The notes beneath the pieces were generated by a model. It saw only the letters and a program-made list of their open reading frames with translations. It did no database searches and had not been told where the DNA came from. From Lachnospiraceae bacterium (GTDB taxonomy: Bacteria; Bacillota; Clostridia; Lachnospirales; Lachnospiraceae): 64,000 nt of DNA. Positions 53,926 to 61,825 of the stretch are shown here, one piece after another; positions within the stretch are counted from its first letter, which is position 1, and each line of letters opens with the position of its first letter. The stretch spans positions 1 to 64,000 of the forward strand of contig JAUNGD010000006.1 in assembly GCA_030524705.1 (NCBI GenBank), written 5' to 3'. A program made the position numbers and the translations under genes.

Positions 53926-54591
53926 TTATGAGGTACGCCGTCTGTCAAATTTCCATGCAAGCATCATACCGATTCCCTGCATGATCTGTACCAGCAGCAC
54001 CAGAATGACCACTGTCACCAGCATAACATCAAACTGATAACGATTGTATCCGTAGCGCACCGCGATAGCTCCAAGGCCATCTGCTCCTACCGTACCTGCC
54101 ATTGCAGAATAACCGAGGATAGTTGCCGTAACAATGGTAGCATTGACGATCAGAGAGGTCCTTGCCTCCGTCAGAAGCACCTTTGTAACGATGGTCCAGT
54201 TGCTGGCTCCCATACTCTGGGCTGCCTCAATCACGCCGTGATCTACTTCCTTCAGGGAGGATTCCACCATTCTGGCAATGTAAGGTGCGGCCGCAATGGT
54301 CAGAGATACGATCATCGCATTAGAACCGTAGCTCTTCCCAACAATCAGCCTCGTCAGAGGAATCAGCATGATCAAAAGGATCAAAAACGGGATGCTTCGG
54401 AAAATATTTGAGATAAAATCAATCACCTTATATATCACTGCATTCGGCCGGATACCATCCTTGTCCGTCACAGTAAGGAGAATCCCCAGAGGCATTCCTA
54501 TCACATATCCCAGAAACGTCGGAAGCAGCGTCATGTACAGCGTCTCTCCGATACCGTTGATAATCATCATAATCATTTTTTCATCCAACAT
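53926..54591 (-). CDS. metI: Methionine ABC transporter permease MetI
   Basis: This 221-residue permease matches MetI in length, with GIGETLYMTLLPTFLGYVIGMPLG at the start, the EAAQSMGASNWTIVTKVLL coupling loop, and NATIVTATILGYSAMAGTVGADGLGA. It overlaps metN by 11 bases and is the last gene of the cluster on this strand. Confidence 0.93.
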   Translation of the reverse strand: MLDEKMIMMIINGIGETLYMTLLPTFLGYVIGMPLGILLTVTDKDGIRPNAVIYKVIDFISNIFRSIPFLILLIMLIPLTRLIVGKSYGSNAMIVSLTIAAAPYIARMVESSLKEVDHGVIEAAQSMGASNWTIVTKVLLTEARTSLIVNATIVTATILGYSAMAGTVGADGLGAIAVRYGYNRYQFDVMLVTVVILVLLVQIMQGIGMMLAWKFDRRRTS

Positions 54592-55591
54592 AATCTTTCA
54601 ACTCCTCCACTGCAAGTTTTGCGCCCTTCAGATAAGCGATCATTTTGTCTCCCAGAGCTTCATCCTCCGGAAGCTGAAGGATCATCTCACCCTTTGCCAC
54701 GCCGTCCAGATCCTTTGTATTCGCGTAAAGAATATTTACAGGAGTCTTGAAGGCCAGCACCATATTGCCAATGACCGGTTCAAAGGAAGAATTCTCAGAA
54801 AAGACGATACGTACGCACCGTTTTCCCTTCATCTCAACGACACGCTCAAAGCCCTGATAGATCAGCTTTTTTGCCTCCCTGGACTTTGGCGCCTGGAAAA
54901 TATCTTCTACCCTTCCGTGCTCCACCAGATTGCCGTGATCAATGATGGCCACATGGCTGCATATCTCCTGCACCACCGCCATCTCATGGGTGATAACCAC
55001 AATGGTGATGCCGTATTTCTGGTTGATCTCCTTCAAAAGCTGCAAAATTGATTTTGTAGTCTGAGGATCCAGGGCGCTGGTGGCCTCGTCGCAGAGCAGG
55101 ATCTTCGGATCTGAGGCCAGCACTCTGGCGATGGCCACTCTCTGCTTCTGTCCGCCGGAAAGCTGCGCCGGATACGCCTGAGCTTTCTCCCCCAGGCCTA
55201 CAATTTTCAGATACTCCATAGCCTTCTCTCTGGCCTCACGCTTTTTCATGCCGGCAATCTCCAGAGGGAAACAGACATTGTCAATCACGCTGCGCTGCAT
55301 GAGCAGATTGAAATGCTGAAAAATCATCCCGATGTCCTTTCGGGTTTCCCGAAGCTGCTTTTCTGAAAGGGATGCCAGATCCTTCCCATCTACCAGAACC
55401 GTGCCTCCCGTGGGGCGCTCCAGGAAATTCAGGCACCGCACCAGAGTACTCTTCCCGGCGCCAGACATACCGATGATCCCGTAAATATCTCCCTTATATA
55501 TGTCAAGACTTACATCCCTGAGGGCCTGTACGTCCATATCCTTCAACTTGAATTCTTTATCCAAATGCTCGATCTTAATAATCGGTTCCAT
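54581..55591 (-). CDS. metN: Methionine ABC transporter ATP-binding protein MetN
   Basis: This 336-residue ATPase has Walker A GMSGAGKST, MIFQHFNLL, signature LSGGQKQR, Walker B LLCDEATSALDP and switch VITHEM. A C-terminal NIL domain (about residues 265-335) is the regulatory methionine-binding domain of MetN. The start at 55591 has GGAGG 5 bases upstream. ATG at 55603 is the alternative, adding 4 residues. Confidence 0.93.
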   Translation of the reverse strand: MEPIIKIEHLDKEFKLKDMDVQALRDVSLDIYKGDIYGIIGMSGAGKSTLVRCLNFLERPTGGTVLVDGKDLASLSEKQLRETRKDIGMIFQHFNLLMQRSVIDNVCFPLEIAGMKKREAREKAMEYLKIVGLGEKAQAYPAQLSGGQKQRVAIARVLASDPKILLCDEATSALDPQTTKSILQLLKEINQKYGITIVVITHEMAVVQEICSHVAIIDHGNLVEHGRVEDIFQAPKSREAKKLIYQGFERVVEMKGKRCVRIVFSENSSFEPVIGNMVLAFKTPVNILYANTKDLDGVAKGEMILQLPEDEALGDKMIAYLKGAKLAVEELKDYVG

Positions 55592-55626
55592 ATTTTCCTC
55601 CATCGTACTCCCAAATCAAATATCCC

Positions 55627-55650
55627 GCAGCGTGTCAGACGGCACGCTGC
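55627..55650 (-). promoter_or_regulatory. Short perfect hairpin upstream of metN
   Basis: GCAGCGTG and CACGCTGC pair perfectly around an 8-base loop, ending 24 bases before the first metN start codon. No T run follows, so it looks like a leader structure and not a terminator. Confidence 0.4.
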
Positions 55651-55685
55651 TTCGCAAGAACAACTGAACTGTATCGAGTATAACG

Positions 55686-55729
55686 TAAAATGGGAGCTGT
55701 TGCAAGATAGGAATCCCATAACAGCCCCC
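55686..55729 (-). terminator. Terminator between metQ and metN
   Basis: On the minus strand GGGGGCTGTT pairs with AACAGCTCCC around an 18-base loop, followed by ATTTTA. It lies 55 bases after the metQ stop. It may limit readthrough into metN, so the receptor could be made in excess of the membrane subunits. Confidence 0.6.
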
Positions 55730-55783
55730 GTTTTATGACAGTTATATGTTCAGATATTGTGCAAACCGAGGGAACCTGACTGT

Positions 55784-56659
55784 TTATTCGGTAACAGCCT
55801 CTGTCTCAGCCTCTGCTGCTTCTGTATCTGCCGCCTCCTCGAAAGGAATGACAGCTCCATCGTATGTATCATTGATGAATGTCTTGATCTCATCAGACTT
55901 CAGTACATTTACTAATGCCTGTGTCTTCTCACTGTTCTCGTTTCCTTCCTTAACAGCAATTACATTTACATAGGTCTTTGCTGCCTCAGAATCAGACGCC
56001 TCATATGCGATGGAATCCTTAGATACAGAGAATCCTGCATCCAGTGCATAGTTACCATTCATAACTGCAAACGCAACCTCATCAATATGACGCGGAACCT
56101 GAGCTGCCTCAAGCTCGAGAATCTCTACATTCTTCGGATTTTCTTCGATGTCATTTACAGTAGCTGTCAGGCCGGCATCCTCTGCCAGTGTAAGCACGCC
56201 GTTAGCCTGCAGAAGCAGAAGCGCTCTCGCCTCGTTTGTCGTATCGTTCGGAACTGCGATCACATCGCCATCCTCCAGTTCGTCAAGGCTGGACTTTGTA
56301 CCCGGATAGATACCAAACGGCTCATAGTGGATACCGCCGGCATTTACAAGGTGTGTTCCCTTCTCCTCGTTGAAGCTCTCAAGATACGGAATATGCTGGA
56401 AGTAGTTTGCATCGATCTCACCGCTCTCAACTACCTCGTTCGGCAGAATATAATCATCAAACTCTTCAACCTCCAGAGTCCATCCCTCTTCTTCCAGAAG
56501 CTTTGCAGCTTCAGCCAGAATCTCTGCATGCGGTGTCGGAGATGCTGCTACTGTGATCGTCTTGTCTTCCTCGGCGCCTGCAATATTCGCCGGTCCAAAT
56601 GCTGCAATCGCAGAAACGGTCAGTGACAAAGCCAGTACTCTTGATAAATTCTTTTTCAT
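55784..56659 (-). CDS. metQ: Methionine-type substrate-binding protein MetQ (NlpA family)
   Basis: This 291-residue receptor of the MetNIQ importer has NlpA features: VAASPTPHAEIL, EFDDYILPNEVVESGEIDANYFQHIPYLE, and VPNDTTNEARALLLLQ. Unlike nearly all MetQ proteins of Gram-positives it has no lipobox Cys: the leader ends ANIAGA before EEDK. It ends in an acidic Glu/Ala/Thr tail (TEAAEAETEAVTE) that is not part of the fold and is shared with the unrelated receptor encoded just upstream. The order metQ-metN-metI is inverted relative to the common metN-metI-metQ. Confidence 0.92.
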   Translation of the reverse strand: MKKNLSRVLALSLTVSAIAAFGPANIAGAEEDKTITVAASPTPHAEILAEAAKLLEEEGWTLEVEEFDDYILPNEVVESGEIDANYFQHIPYLESFNEEKGTHLVNAGGIHYEPFGIYPGTKSSLDELEDGDVIAVPNDTTNEARALLLLQANGVLTLAEDAGLTATVNDIEENPKNVEILELEAAQVPRHIDEVAFAVMNGNYALDAGFSVSKDSIAYEASDSEAAKTYVNVIAVKEGNENSEKTQALVNVLKSDEIKTFINDTYDGAVIPFEEAADTEAAEAETEAVTE

Positions 56660-56804
56660 AATCTCTTCCTTCTTTCTTTATTTGTAGTCCGCCTTTGGCG
56701 GCCTCATTTTCATCCCCATGGGGTTTTGAAAACTTATGTTACATGATACCACTCGTGTACAAAAAATGCAATCTTTTCCTTCATTTTCCGAAAGCATATC
56801 GGCA

Positions 56805-57701
56805 TTATTCGGTAACTGCTTCCGTTGCTGCTTCTGTCTCTGCTGCCGTATCCTCCGCAGCCTCCACAACTCCGCCTTCCACAACGAGGCTGTCGATGTC
56901 TACCTCAGAGCCGTACACCGGCTCCAGAGTCTCTTTATAATCTGCATGGAAAAACTCCTCGTCTGCCAGAGCCACAATCTCGTCATTGATCCAGTTCAAA
57001 AGGGTCTCATTGCCCTTGGTTACAGCCGGAGCGATGGTGTCCAGATCTCCCAGACTCTCAATCCCTACCGTGAAGCCCGGATTCTGAATCGCCCATGCCA
57101 GAACCTCTGTGTTGTCTGTAGAAAATGCATCTCCGCGGCCGTCCAGCAACGCATTATATGCCTCTGTATACTGGTCATATTTCTGCAGGTTCACATCCGG
57201 ATAATTTTCGGTGAAAAATGTCTCGGCCGTCGTTCCCTTGGCAACAATCAGGGTCTTACCGTTCAGCTCCTCCGGGGATGTGATCAGCGCATCATCCGGG
57301 GAGACAACTCCCAGAGCCACCTTCATATACGGCAGCGCGAAATCCACGGCCTCAGCGCGCTCCTCGGTAACAGTGAAATTTGCAAGAATGATATCTACCT
57401 TTCCGGTCTCCAGATACTCCACACGGCTTGCCGGCTCTGTAGATACGTACTCTACCTCAACGCCGAGATCCTGCGCCAGTCTTTCTGCAAAGTAAACGTC
57501 ATAACCCTGATAATCTCCATTCTCATCTACATATCCGAAGGGATTTTTGTCGCTGAAAACTCCGATGGTAATTTTGCCGCTCTCCTTGATCTCATCCAGT
57601 GTGCGGTATACCGCATCCTCTGCATGTACCGGTGTGCCCACCGCCGTGATGGCTGCCAGGCTGAGCGCTGCTGTAAGCGCTCTTACAATATTCTTTTTCA
57701 T
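56805..57701 (-). CDS. Polar amino-acid (cystine-like) ABC substrate-binding protein
   Basis: This 298-residue family-3 receptor has a leader ending TPVHA before EDAVY and no lipobox Cys. Motifs are ITIGVFSDKNPFGYVDENGDYQGYDVYFAERLAQDLG, EYLETGKVDIILANFTVTEERAE, and the AKGTTAETFF motif. This pattern is close to cystine and other polar amino-acid receptors. The C-terminus is an acidic Ala/Glu/Thr tail ending TEAATEAVTE, matching the end of MetQ. It lies in an operon with a matching ATPase and two permeases. Cystine is inferred from the PatB and Cys/Met enzyme genes nearby. Confidence 0.9.
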   Translation of the reverse strand: MKKNIVRALTAALSLAAITAVGTPVHAEDAVYRTLDEIKESGKITIGVFSDKNPFGYVDENGDYQGYDVYFAERLAQDLGVEVEYVSTEPASRVEYLETGKVDIILANFTVTEERAEAVDFALPYMKVALGVVSPDDALITSPEELNGKTLIVAKGTTAETFFTENYPDVNLQKYDQYTEAYNALLDGRGDAFSTDNTEVLAWAIQNPGFTVGIESLGDLDTIAPAVTKGNETLLNWINDEIVALADEEFFHADYKETLEPVYGSEVDIDSLVVEGGVVEAAEDTAAETEAATEAVTE

Positions 57702-57763
57702 AATATTTACTCCTTCTTTCTGATTTTGTTTTTTTAGTTTCGTCTCTTTCTTATTTCTTTTTC

Positions 57764-58513
57764 TTATTTCGTGAAAATAAAGGTGTTCAGAAACCGTTTT
57801 GCCCTGTCCGTTCTGGGCTGTGTAAAAAAATTCTCCGGCGTATCCGACTCGGCGATCAGCCCCTCGTCCAGAAAAACGATCCGGTCTGCCACGGCCCGGG
57901 CAAACTGCATCTCATGGGTCACAATCATCATGGTGGAGCCTTCTCTTGCCAGCTCCAGCATGACATCCAGCACCTCCCGCACCATTTCCGGGTCCAGCGC
58001 CGCTGTCACCTCGTCAAAAAGCATAATCTCCGGCTTCATGATGAGGGCTCTGACGATCGCCACCCTCTGTTTCTGGCCGCCGGAAAGCTGTCTTGGATAA
58101 GCGTCCCGCTTCTCAAGAAGCCCTACCCGGGACAGCAACGTCTCCGCCTCCTGCGTTACTTCTTTTTTTGCTCTCCCCTGGGCCTTCATCGGGCCCAGCA
58201 GAATATTGTCCATGACCGTCATATGGGGAAACAGGTCATAGCTCTGGAATACCATGCCAATCTTCTGGCGTATCTCACTCCATTTTGTTTTACTGTCGGT
58301 AATTACTTTGCCGTCCAACAGAATCTCCCCGGACTGTATCGGCTCCAGTCCGTTCATACATCGAAGCAGTGTGCTCTTTCCACAGCCGGAGGGTCCGATG
58401 ATGACCACCACCTCGCCCTTATGCACCTCCAGGGATATATCCTTCAGAACCGGACCGTTCCCGTAATCCTTGTGCAGATGGCGAACCTCCAGCAGTATTT
58501 CCTTTTCATTCAA
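57764..58513 (-). CDS. Polar amino-acid ABC transporter ATP-binding protein (GlnQ/TcyC type)
   Basis: This 249-residue ATPase has Walker A GPSGCGKST, MVFQSYDLFPHMTV, signature LSGGQKQR, Walker B IMLFDEVTAALDP and switch IVTHEMQFA, with RVLFLDEG-like ending (RIVFLDEG). It starts with TTG, preceded by GAGG. It lies 11 bases after the permease gene and 62 bases before the receptor gene. Confidence 0.92.
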   Translation of the reverse strand: MNEKEILLEVRHLHKDYGNGPVLKDISLEVHKGEVVVIIGPSGCGKSTLLRCMNGLEPIQSGEILLDGKVITDSKTKWSEIRQKIGMVFQSYDLFPHMTVMDNILLGPMKAQGRAKKEVTQEAETLLSRVGLLEKRDAYPRQLSGGQKQRVAIVRALIMKPEIMLFDEVTAALDPEMVREVLDVMLELAREGSTMMIVTHEMQFARAVADRIVFLDEGLIAESDTPENFFTQPRTDRAKRFLNTFIFTK

Positions 58514-58524
58514 GCAGCCTCACC

Positions 58525-59202
58525 TCAATTCTTCCACTTTTTCTCCAGCCTTGACGCCAGCAGCGAAATCGGCCAGCATACAAGAAAATAGAGAAAAAAG
58601 ATTGTTCCATAAATCCAGAGCGCCGAATCCGGTACGGTATACCGGTTGGCCTCAATAATCTGCTGACCCGTCTTCAAAACCTCCACTACGCCGATCAGGA
58701 CAATCAAGGACGTGGTCTTGATCATTCTCGTCGTCAGGTTGATGGCCAGCGGTATCAGCCTGCGCAGCGTCTGCGGAATGATGATATAGCGATAAACCTG
58801 CATTTTTTCCAGCCCGAGGGCTTCGCCGCTTTCGTACTGGTGCTTCGGTATGGAAATCAATGCGCCCCTCACCAGATCTCCCATTTCCGCCGTTCCCCAG
58901 AACGTAAACACGATAATTGCAGAGGTTTCCCCGGAAAGATTAATACCAAAGGCTTTTGTCAGGCCGAAGAATACGAGAAACAGAAGCACGAGCTGCGGCA
59001 TGATGCGGATAAACTCCAGATAAAATCTGGTAAGCACCCTCGCCACCGGATTCTTCCAGGTCATCAGTATCCCAAGAAAAATGCCGAGTATCATGGAAAA
59101 TGCCACGGCGATCAGTGCGATCCGGAAGGCAACCCACAGTCCCTGCAGAAGCCTCGCAAAATTGTTTCCCATAAACAGTACTCTAATTCCCAAATCCTGC
59201 AT
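58525..59202 (-). CDS. Polar amino-acid ABC transporter permease
   Basis: This 225-residue HisM/GlnP-type permease has TRFYLEFIRIMPQLVLLFLVFFG (the family's R-x-P motif), EMGDLVRGALISIPKHQYESGEALGLEKMQVYRYIIIPQTLRRLIP as the EAA-like coupling loop and several hydrophobic helices. It overlaps the upstream permease by 20 bases, and AGGAGG lies 7 bases before ATG. The two different permeases form a heterodimer. Confidence 0.92.
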   Translation of the reverse strand: MQDLGIRVLFMGNNFARLLQGLWVAFRIALIAVAFSMILGIFLGILMTWKNPVARVLTRFYLEFIRIMPQLVLLFLVFFGLTKAFGINLSGETSAIIVFTFWGTAEMGDLVRGALISIPKHQYESGEALGLEKMQVYRYIIIPQTLRRLIPLAINLTTRMIKTTSLIVLIGVVEVLKTGQQIIEANRYTVPDSALWIYGTIFFLYFLVCWPISLLASRLEKKWKN

Positions 59203-59842
59203 ATCTCAGCCTCCTTTCCAGAAGGGAAGCCGCAATGGATATCGGCAGAAGCAGCACCAGATATGCGATCACCAGTATAAGCAGCGCCTCATCCGTCTTG
59301 TAGTACAGCCCAATCAGATCCTTTGCGACATACATCAGATCCGGCAGCGCCACAACACTGAACACCGAGGTCTCCTTGATCAGAAAGATCATGTTCGCAC
59401 AGATGCCCGGAATGGAAACTGACAGCGCCTGGGGTAAAATAACATACCGCATAACCTGTATATGAGTCAGCCCCACCGACAATCCCGATTCCTCCTGAAT
59501 TTTGTCTATGGACTCCAGGCCGCTGCGGAAGGACTCTGCCATATAGCTGCCGCCCAGAAATCCCAGGCCGATCAGCGCGCATGCCTCCGAGCTAAGCCGG
59601 ATATTCAGTTTTGGAAGTCCGAAATATAAAAAGAAAAGCTGTACCAGCAGCGGCGTGTTTCTCGACAGCTCTATATAGACGGCAACGACTCTGCGAAGCA
59701 CCGGAATCCTGTAATACTGAATCAGAGAACAGGCTAATCCGACAATCATCGAAAAGAGAATGCCCAACAGTCCCAAACGCAGCGTCAGCTTTGCCGCTTC
59801 CACGTATAACGGAATATACTTTGCAATAAACTGCGTATCCAC
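59183..59842 (-). CDS. Polar amino-acid ABC transporter permease
   Basis: This 219-residue permease is the partner of the next one, with VYIELSRNTPLLVQLFFLYFGLP and GGSYMAESFRSGLESIDKIQEESGLSVGLTHIQVMRYVILPQAL. It starts with GTG (59842) behind GGTGGTG. It is the first gene after a strong promoter (59890-59918), so the transporter operon runs permease, permease, ATPase, receptor and perhaps on into metQ. Confidence 0.92.
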   Translation of the reverse strand: MDTQFIAKYIPLYVEAAKLTLRLGLLGILFSMIVGLACSLIQYYRIPVLRRVVAVYIELSRNTPLLVQLFFLYFGLPKLNIRLSSEACALIGLGFLGGSYMAESFRSGLESIDKIQEESGLSVGLTHIQVMRYVILPQALSVSIPGICANMIFLIKETSVFSVVALPDLMYVAKDLIGLYYKTDEALLILVIAYLVLLLPISIAASLLERRLRYAGFGN

Positions 59843-59889
59843 GCTGTCACCACCTTATTCTCATTCTTTTCCTATCGGAACTATATGGA

Positions 59890-59918
59890 TAGTATCACTA
59901 TTTTCCTATTATGTCAAT
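59890..59918 (-). promoter_or_regulatory. Promoter of the cystine-like transporter operon with CymR-like half-sites
   Basis: On the minus strand TTGACA (59913-59918) and TACTAT (59890-59895) are 17 bases apart. The -35 box is embedded in the dyad CCTATT-GACAT-AATAGG, and ATAGGAAAA recurs twice downstream. These resemble half-sites of CymR, the cysteine-metabolism repressor of Bacillota, but the match is by eye only. Confidence 0.6.
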
Positions 59919-59932
59919 AGGTTTTATATTTT

Positions 59933-61045
59933 TTATTGTAAAATCAGCTCCGCCACCAGCTCTGCTCCGCGCTTCAGATCCGTTACCGTCGTGTACTCGC
60001 TGGTGGAATGGGAGTCATACATACCGCAGGAAAGCACGATTCCCTGGATCCCCTGCTCCGCGAAGGTATTGTTGTCGCTGCCCCCGAAGGTCCGGGTCAG
60101 ATGGGCCGGAAGTCCCAGCCTTTCACAGGCCCGCTCAAAGCGCTGCACCACCGCAGCCTCCCGGGGAATTTTATAGGCCGTCAGATCCACACGGATCTCC
60201 GTCCTGCACTCTGCGCCTGCCCCGGCTGCCTCCGCCTCAAAGACGCTTTGCACCTCCCGGGCCGTCTGCAGCGCCTTCTGATGGCTGTAGCTGCGGATCT
60301 CTCCCTCGCACCGGCACAGCTCCGGCACAATATTCGTTGCCTGGCCCCCGGTGATTTTACCGATGTTCAGCGTCGTTTCCGGGTCAATCCTGCCCTGCCG
60401 TATTTTGCTGATGGCGCTGCCCGCCACGGCGATCGCATGAATCCCCTCCTCCGGTGAAAATCCGGCGTGGGACGCCCTGCCCGTCACCGTGATCTCAAAC
60501 GACAAAAGGGACGGCGCCTGCAGCGCTGCCGCTCCCACTGCTCCGCTGAGATCCAGCACATATGCTTCCCTGGCCCGTACCTTTGAAAAATCAAACACCT
60601 TTGTTCCCTTTACGTATACCTCCTCCGCAACCGGAAAAAGCACCTCAATATCCCTGTGGGGCCTTCCGCTTCCGCATACGCCCCGAATACCGCCCAGGAT
60701 CTCTACGATCCCGGACACATCGTCGGCCCCCAGCACCGTATCTCCCGCGCTGGTGATCCTGCCGTCCTCCGACAGAACAGGCCGTTTCCCTTTTCCCGGC
60801 TCCACCGTGTCAAGATGGGAGGAAAACAGGATCGTCTCTCCCGGAAGCGTCCCCTTTAAAAAGCCGTATACATTTCCGGCGTTTCCTCCGTACTGTGTCC
60901 CGGCGTCATCCTCCGACACCTCAAAACCCAGTTCCTCCAGCTTCCCCTTCACATAATCTGCTGCCTTTCTTTCCCGGAAGCTGAGTGAATCCAGCTCCAC
61001 AAGCTCCGTGAATTCACGGAGCAGCCGTTTTTCATCTATCTTCAT
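59933..61045 (-). CDS. M20-family zinc aminopeptidase/dipeptidase (PepT-like)
   Basis: This 370-residue metallopeptidase trims small peptides in the cytoplasm. Metal and catalytic motifs are FSSHLDTVEPG (His and Asp), LGADDVSG (bridging Asp), FPVAEE (catalytic Glu-Glu) and DSHSTSEYT near the end (His). The dimerisation domain includes GRASHAGFSPEEG. The ATG at 61045 is chosen, since the frame runs open 85 codons further but into sequence of the neighbouring gene. It lies 37 bases after the C39-like gene and may share its transcript. Its place in the cluster suggests release of sulfur amino acids from peptides. Confidence 0.9.
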   Translation of the reverse strand: MKIDEKRLLREFTELVELDSLSFRERKAADYVKGKLEELGFEVSEDDAGTQYGGNAGNVYGFLKGTLPGETILFSSHLDTVEPGKGKRPVLSEDGRITSAGDTVLGADDVSGIVEILGGIRGVCGSGRPHRDIEVLFPVAEEVYVKGTKVFDFSKVRAREAYVLDLSGAVGAAALQAPSLLSFEITVTGRASHAGFSPEEGIHAIAVAGSAISKIRQGRIDPETTLNIGKITGGQATNIVPELCRCEGEIRSYSHQKALQTAREVQSVFEAEAAGAGAECRTEIRVDLTAYKIPREAAVVQRFERACERLGLPAHLTRTFGGSDNNTFAEQGIQGIVLSCGMYDSHSTSEYTTVTDLKRGAELVAELILQ

Positions 61046-61082
61046 CCTATTATCTATTTCCTTTCTCCCGGCTGATACTGCC

Positions 61083-61703
61083 TTATATAAAGTATTCAAT
61101 CGACTTCTCCGGCGTAACCATTGTCCTGCAGTTAAACAGAAGCACGGCCTCCCGCATATCATAGGGTCCCAGAGCATAAATCTCATAGGTTTCTTTATTA
61201 AAATATGATTCCGGTACGATCCGGTTGTACCGGAAGGGCTGATCAAGAAGCACCTGTATGTCCTTCTGGTCAAAGGGCTCGGCCCGGTAATACGGATCAA
61301 ACATCAGAATTTTATCCTCCCGAATTCCTGTCAGCACTACATAATGAGCTTCATCGTAAAACAACCGTACCACCGCTGCCCCGCCCCGCTTCAGCGCATC
61401 ATTGATATAGCTCTCCTGCCCGATATAGACGCTCTGACCCGACAGATAGCGGCCTGAAATGTCCAGCCGTCCCGTTCTTCCAAATCCGTTCAGCCAGTTG
61501 CAGAGAAACATCATGGCCGCTGTGGATGTGCCGCTCTTGCCCGGCACGCCCTCCACGCTGTAGCAGTCAAGACAGTACAGCATGACGTTTCTGATAACCT
61601 CCGGCGGTATCTCCTCCCGCTCAAATAAATAGCTGATGGCGTCAAGAACCGCGGTGGGGCCGCAGTCGTATTCTGATAACTGATAATGAAGTGGATTTTT
61701 CAT
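61083..61703 (-). CDS. Peptidase C39-like (papain-fold) protein of unknown role
   Basis: This 206-residue protein carries a C39-like triad: Cys14 in EYDCGPTAVLDA, His120 in DEAHYVVLTG and Asp136 in LMFDPYYR. It has no transmembrane segment, ABC domain or leader, so it is a soluble, probably cytoplasmic member and not a bacteriocin-processing transporter. The start at 61703 lies 6 bases after GGCGGGG. An ATG 20 codons earlier sits inside a palindrome without a good ribosome site. It lies between PatB and an M20 peptidase, which suggests thiol-compound or peptide processing, but I do not recognise a specific family. Confidence 0.65.
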   Translation of the reverse strand: MKNPLHYQLSEYDCGPTAVLDAISYLFEREEIPPEVIRNVMLYCLDCYSVEGVPGKSGTSTAAMMFLCNWLNGFGRTGRLDISGRYLSGQSVYIGQESYINDALKRGGAAVVRLFYDEAHYVVLTGIREDKILMFDPYYRAEPFDQKDIQVLLDQPFRYNRIVPESYFNKETYEIYALGPYDMREAVLLFNCRTMVTPEKSIEYFI

Positions 61704-61740
61704 ATGTTCCCCGCCTTTTCCTGAATTCTGACCTTCGCCG

Positions 61741-61798
61741 AAGTACATGATCTGTTCAGTCATGTACTTTACTGAATCATATCTCCTGTTCAGTCATG
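61741..61798. repeat. Palindrome and direct repeat upstream of the C39-like gene
   Basis: AAGTACATGA and TCATGTACTT (61741-61750 and 61760-61769) form a perfect 10-base dyad with a 9-base loop. Overlapping it, the 13-base sequence CTGTTCAGTCATG occurs twice (61752-61764 and 61786-61798), 34 bases apart. The arrangement looks like an operator or leader structure between patB and the C39-like gene. Confidence 0.6.
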
Positions 61799-61825
61799 GT
61801 CTTCTGCATTATACTCTTTTCTGGC

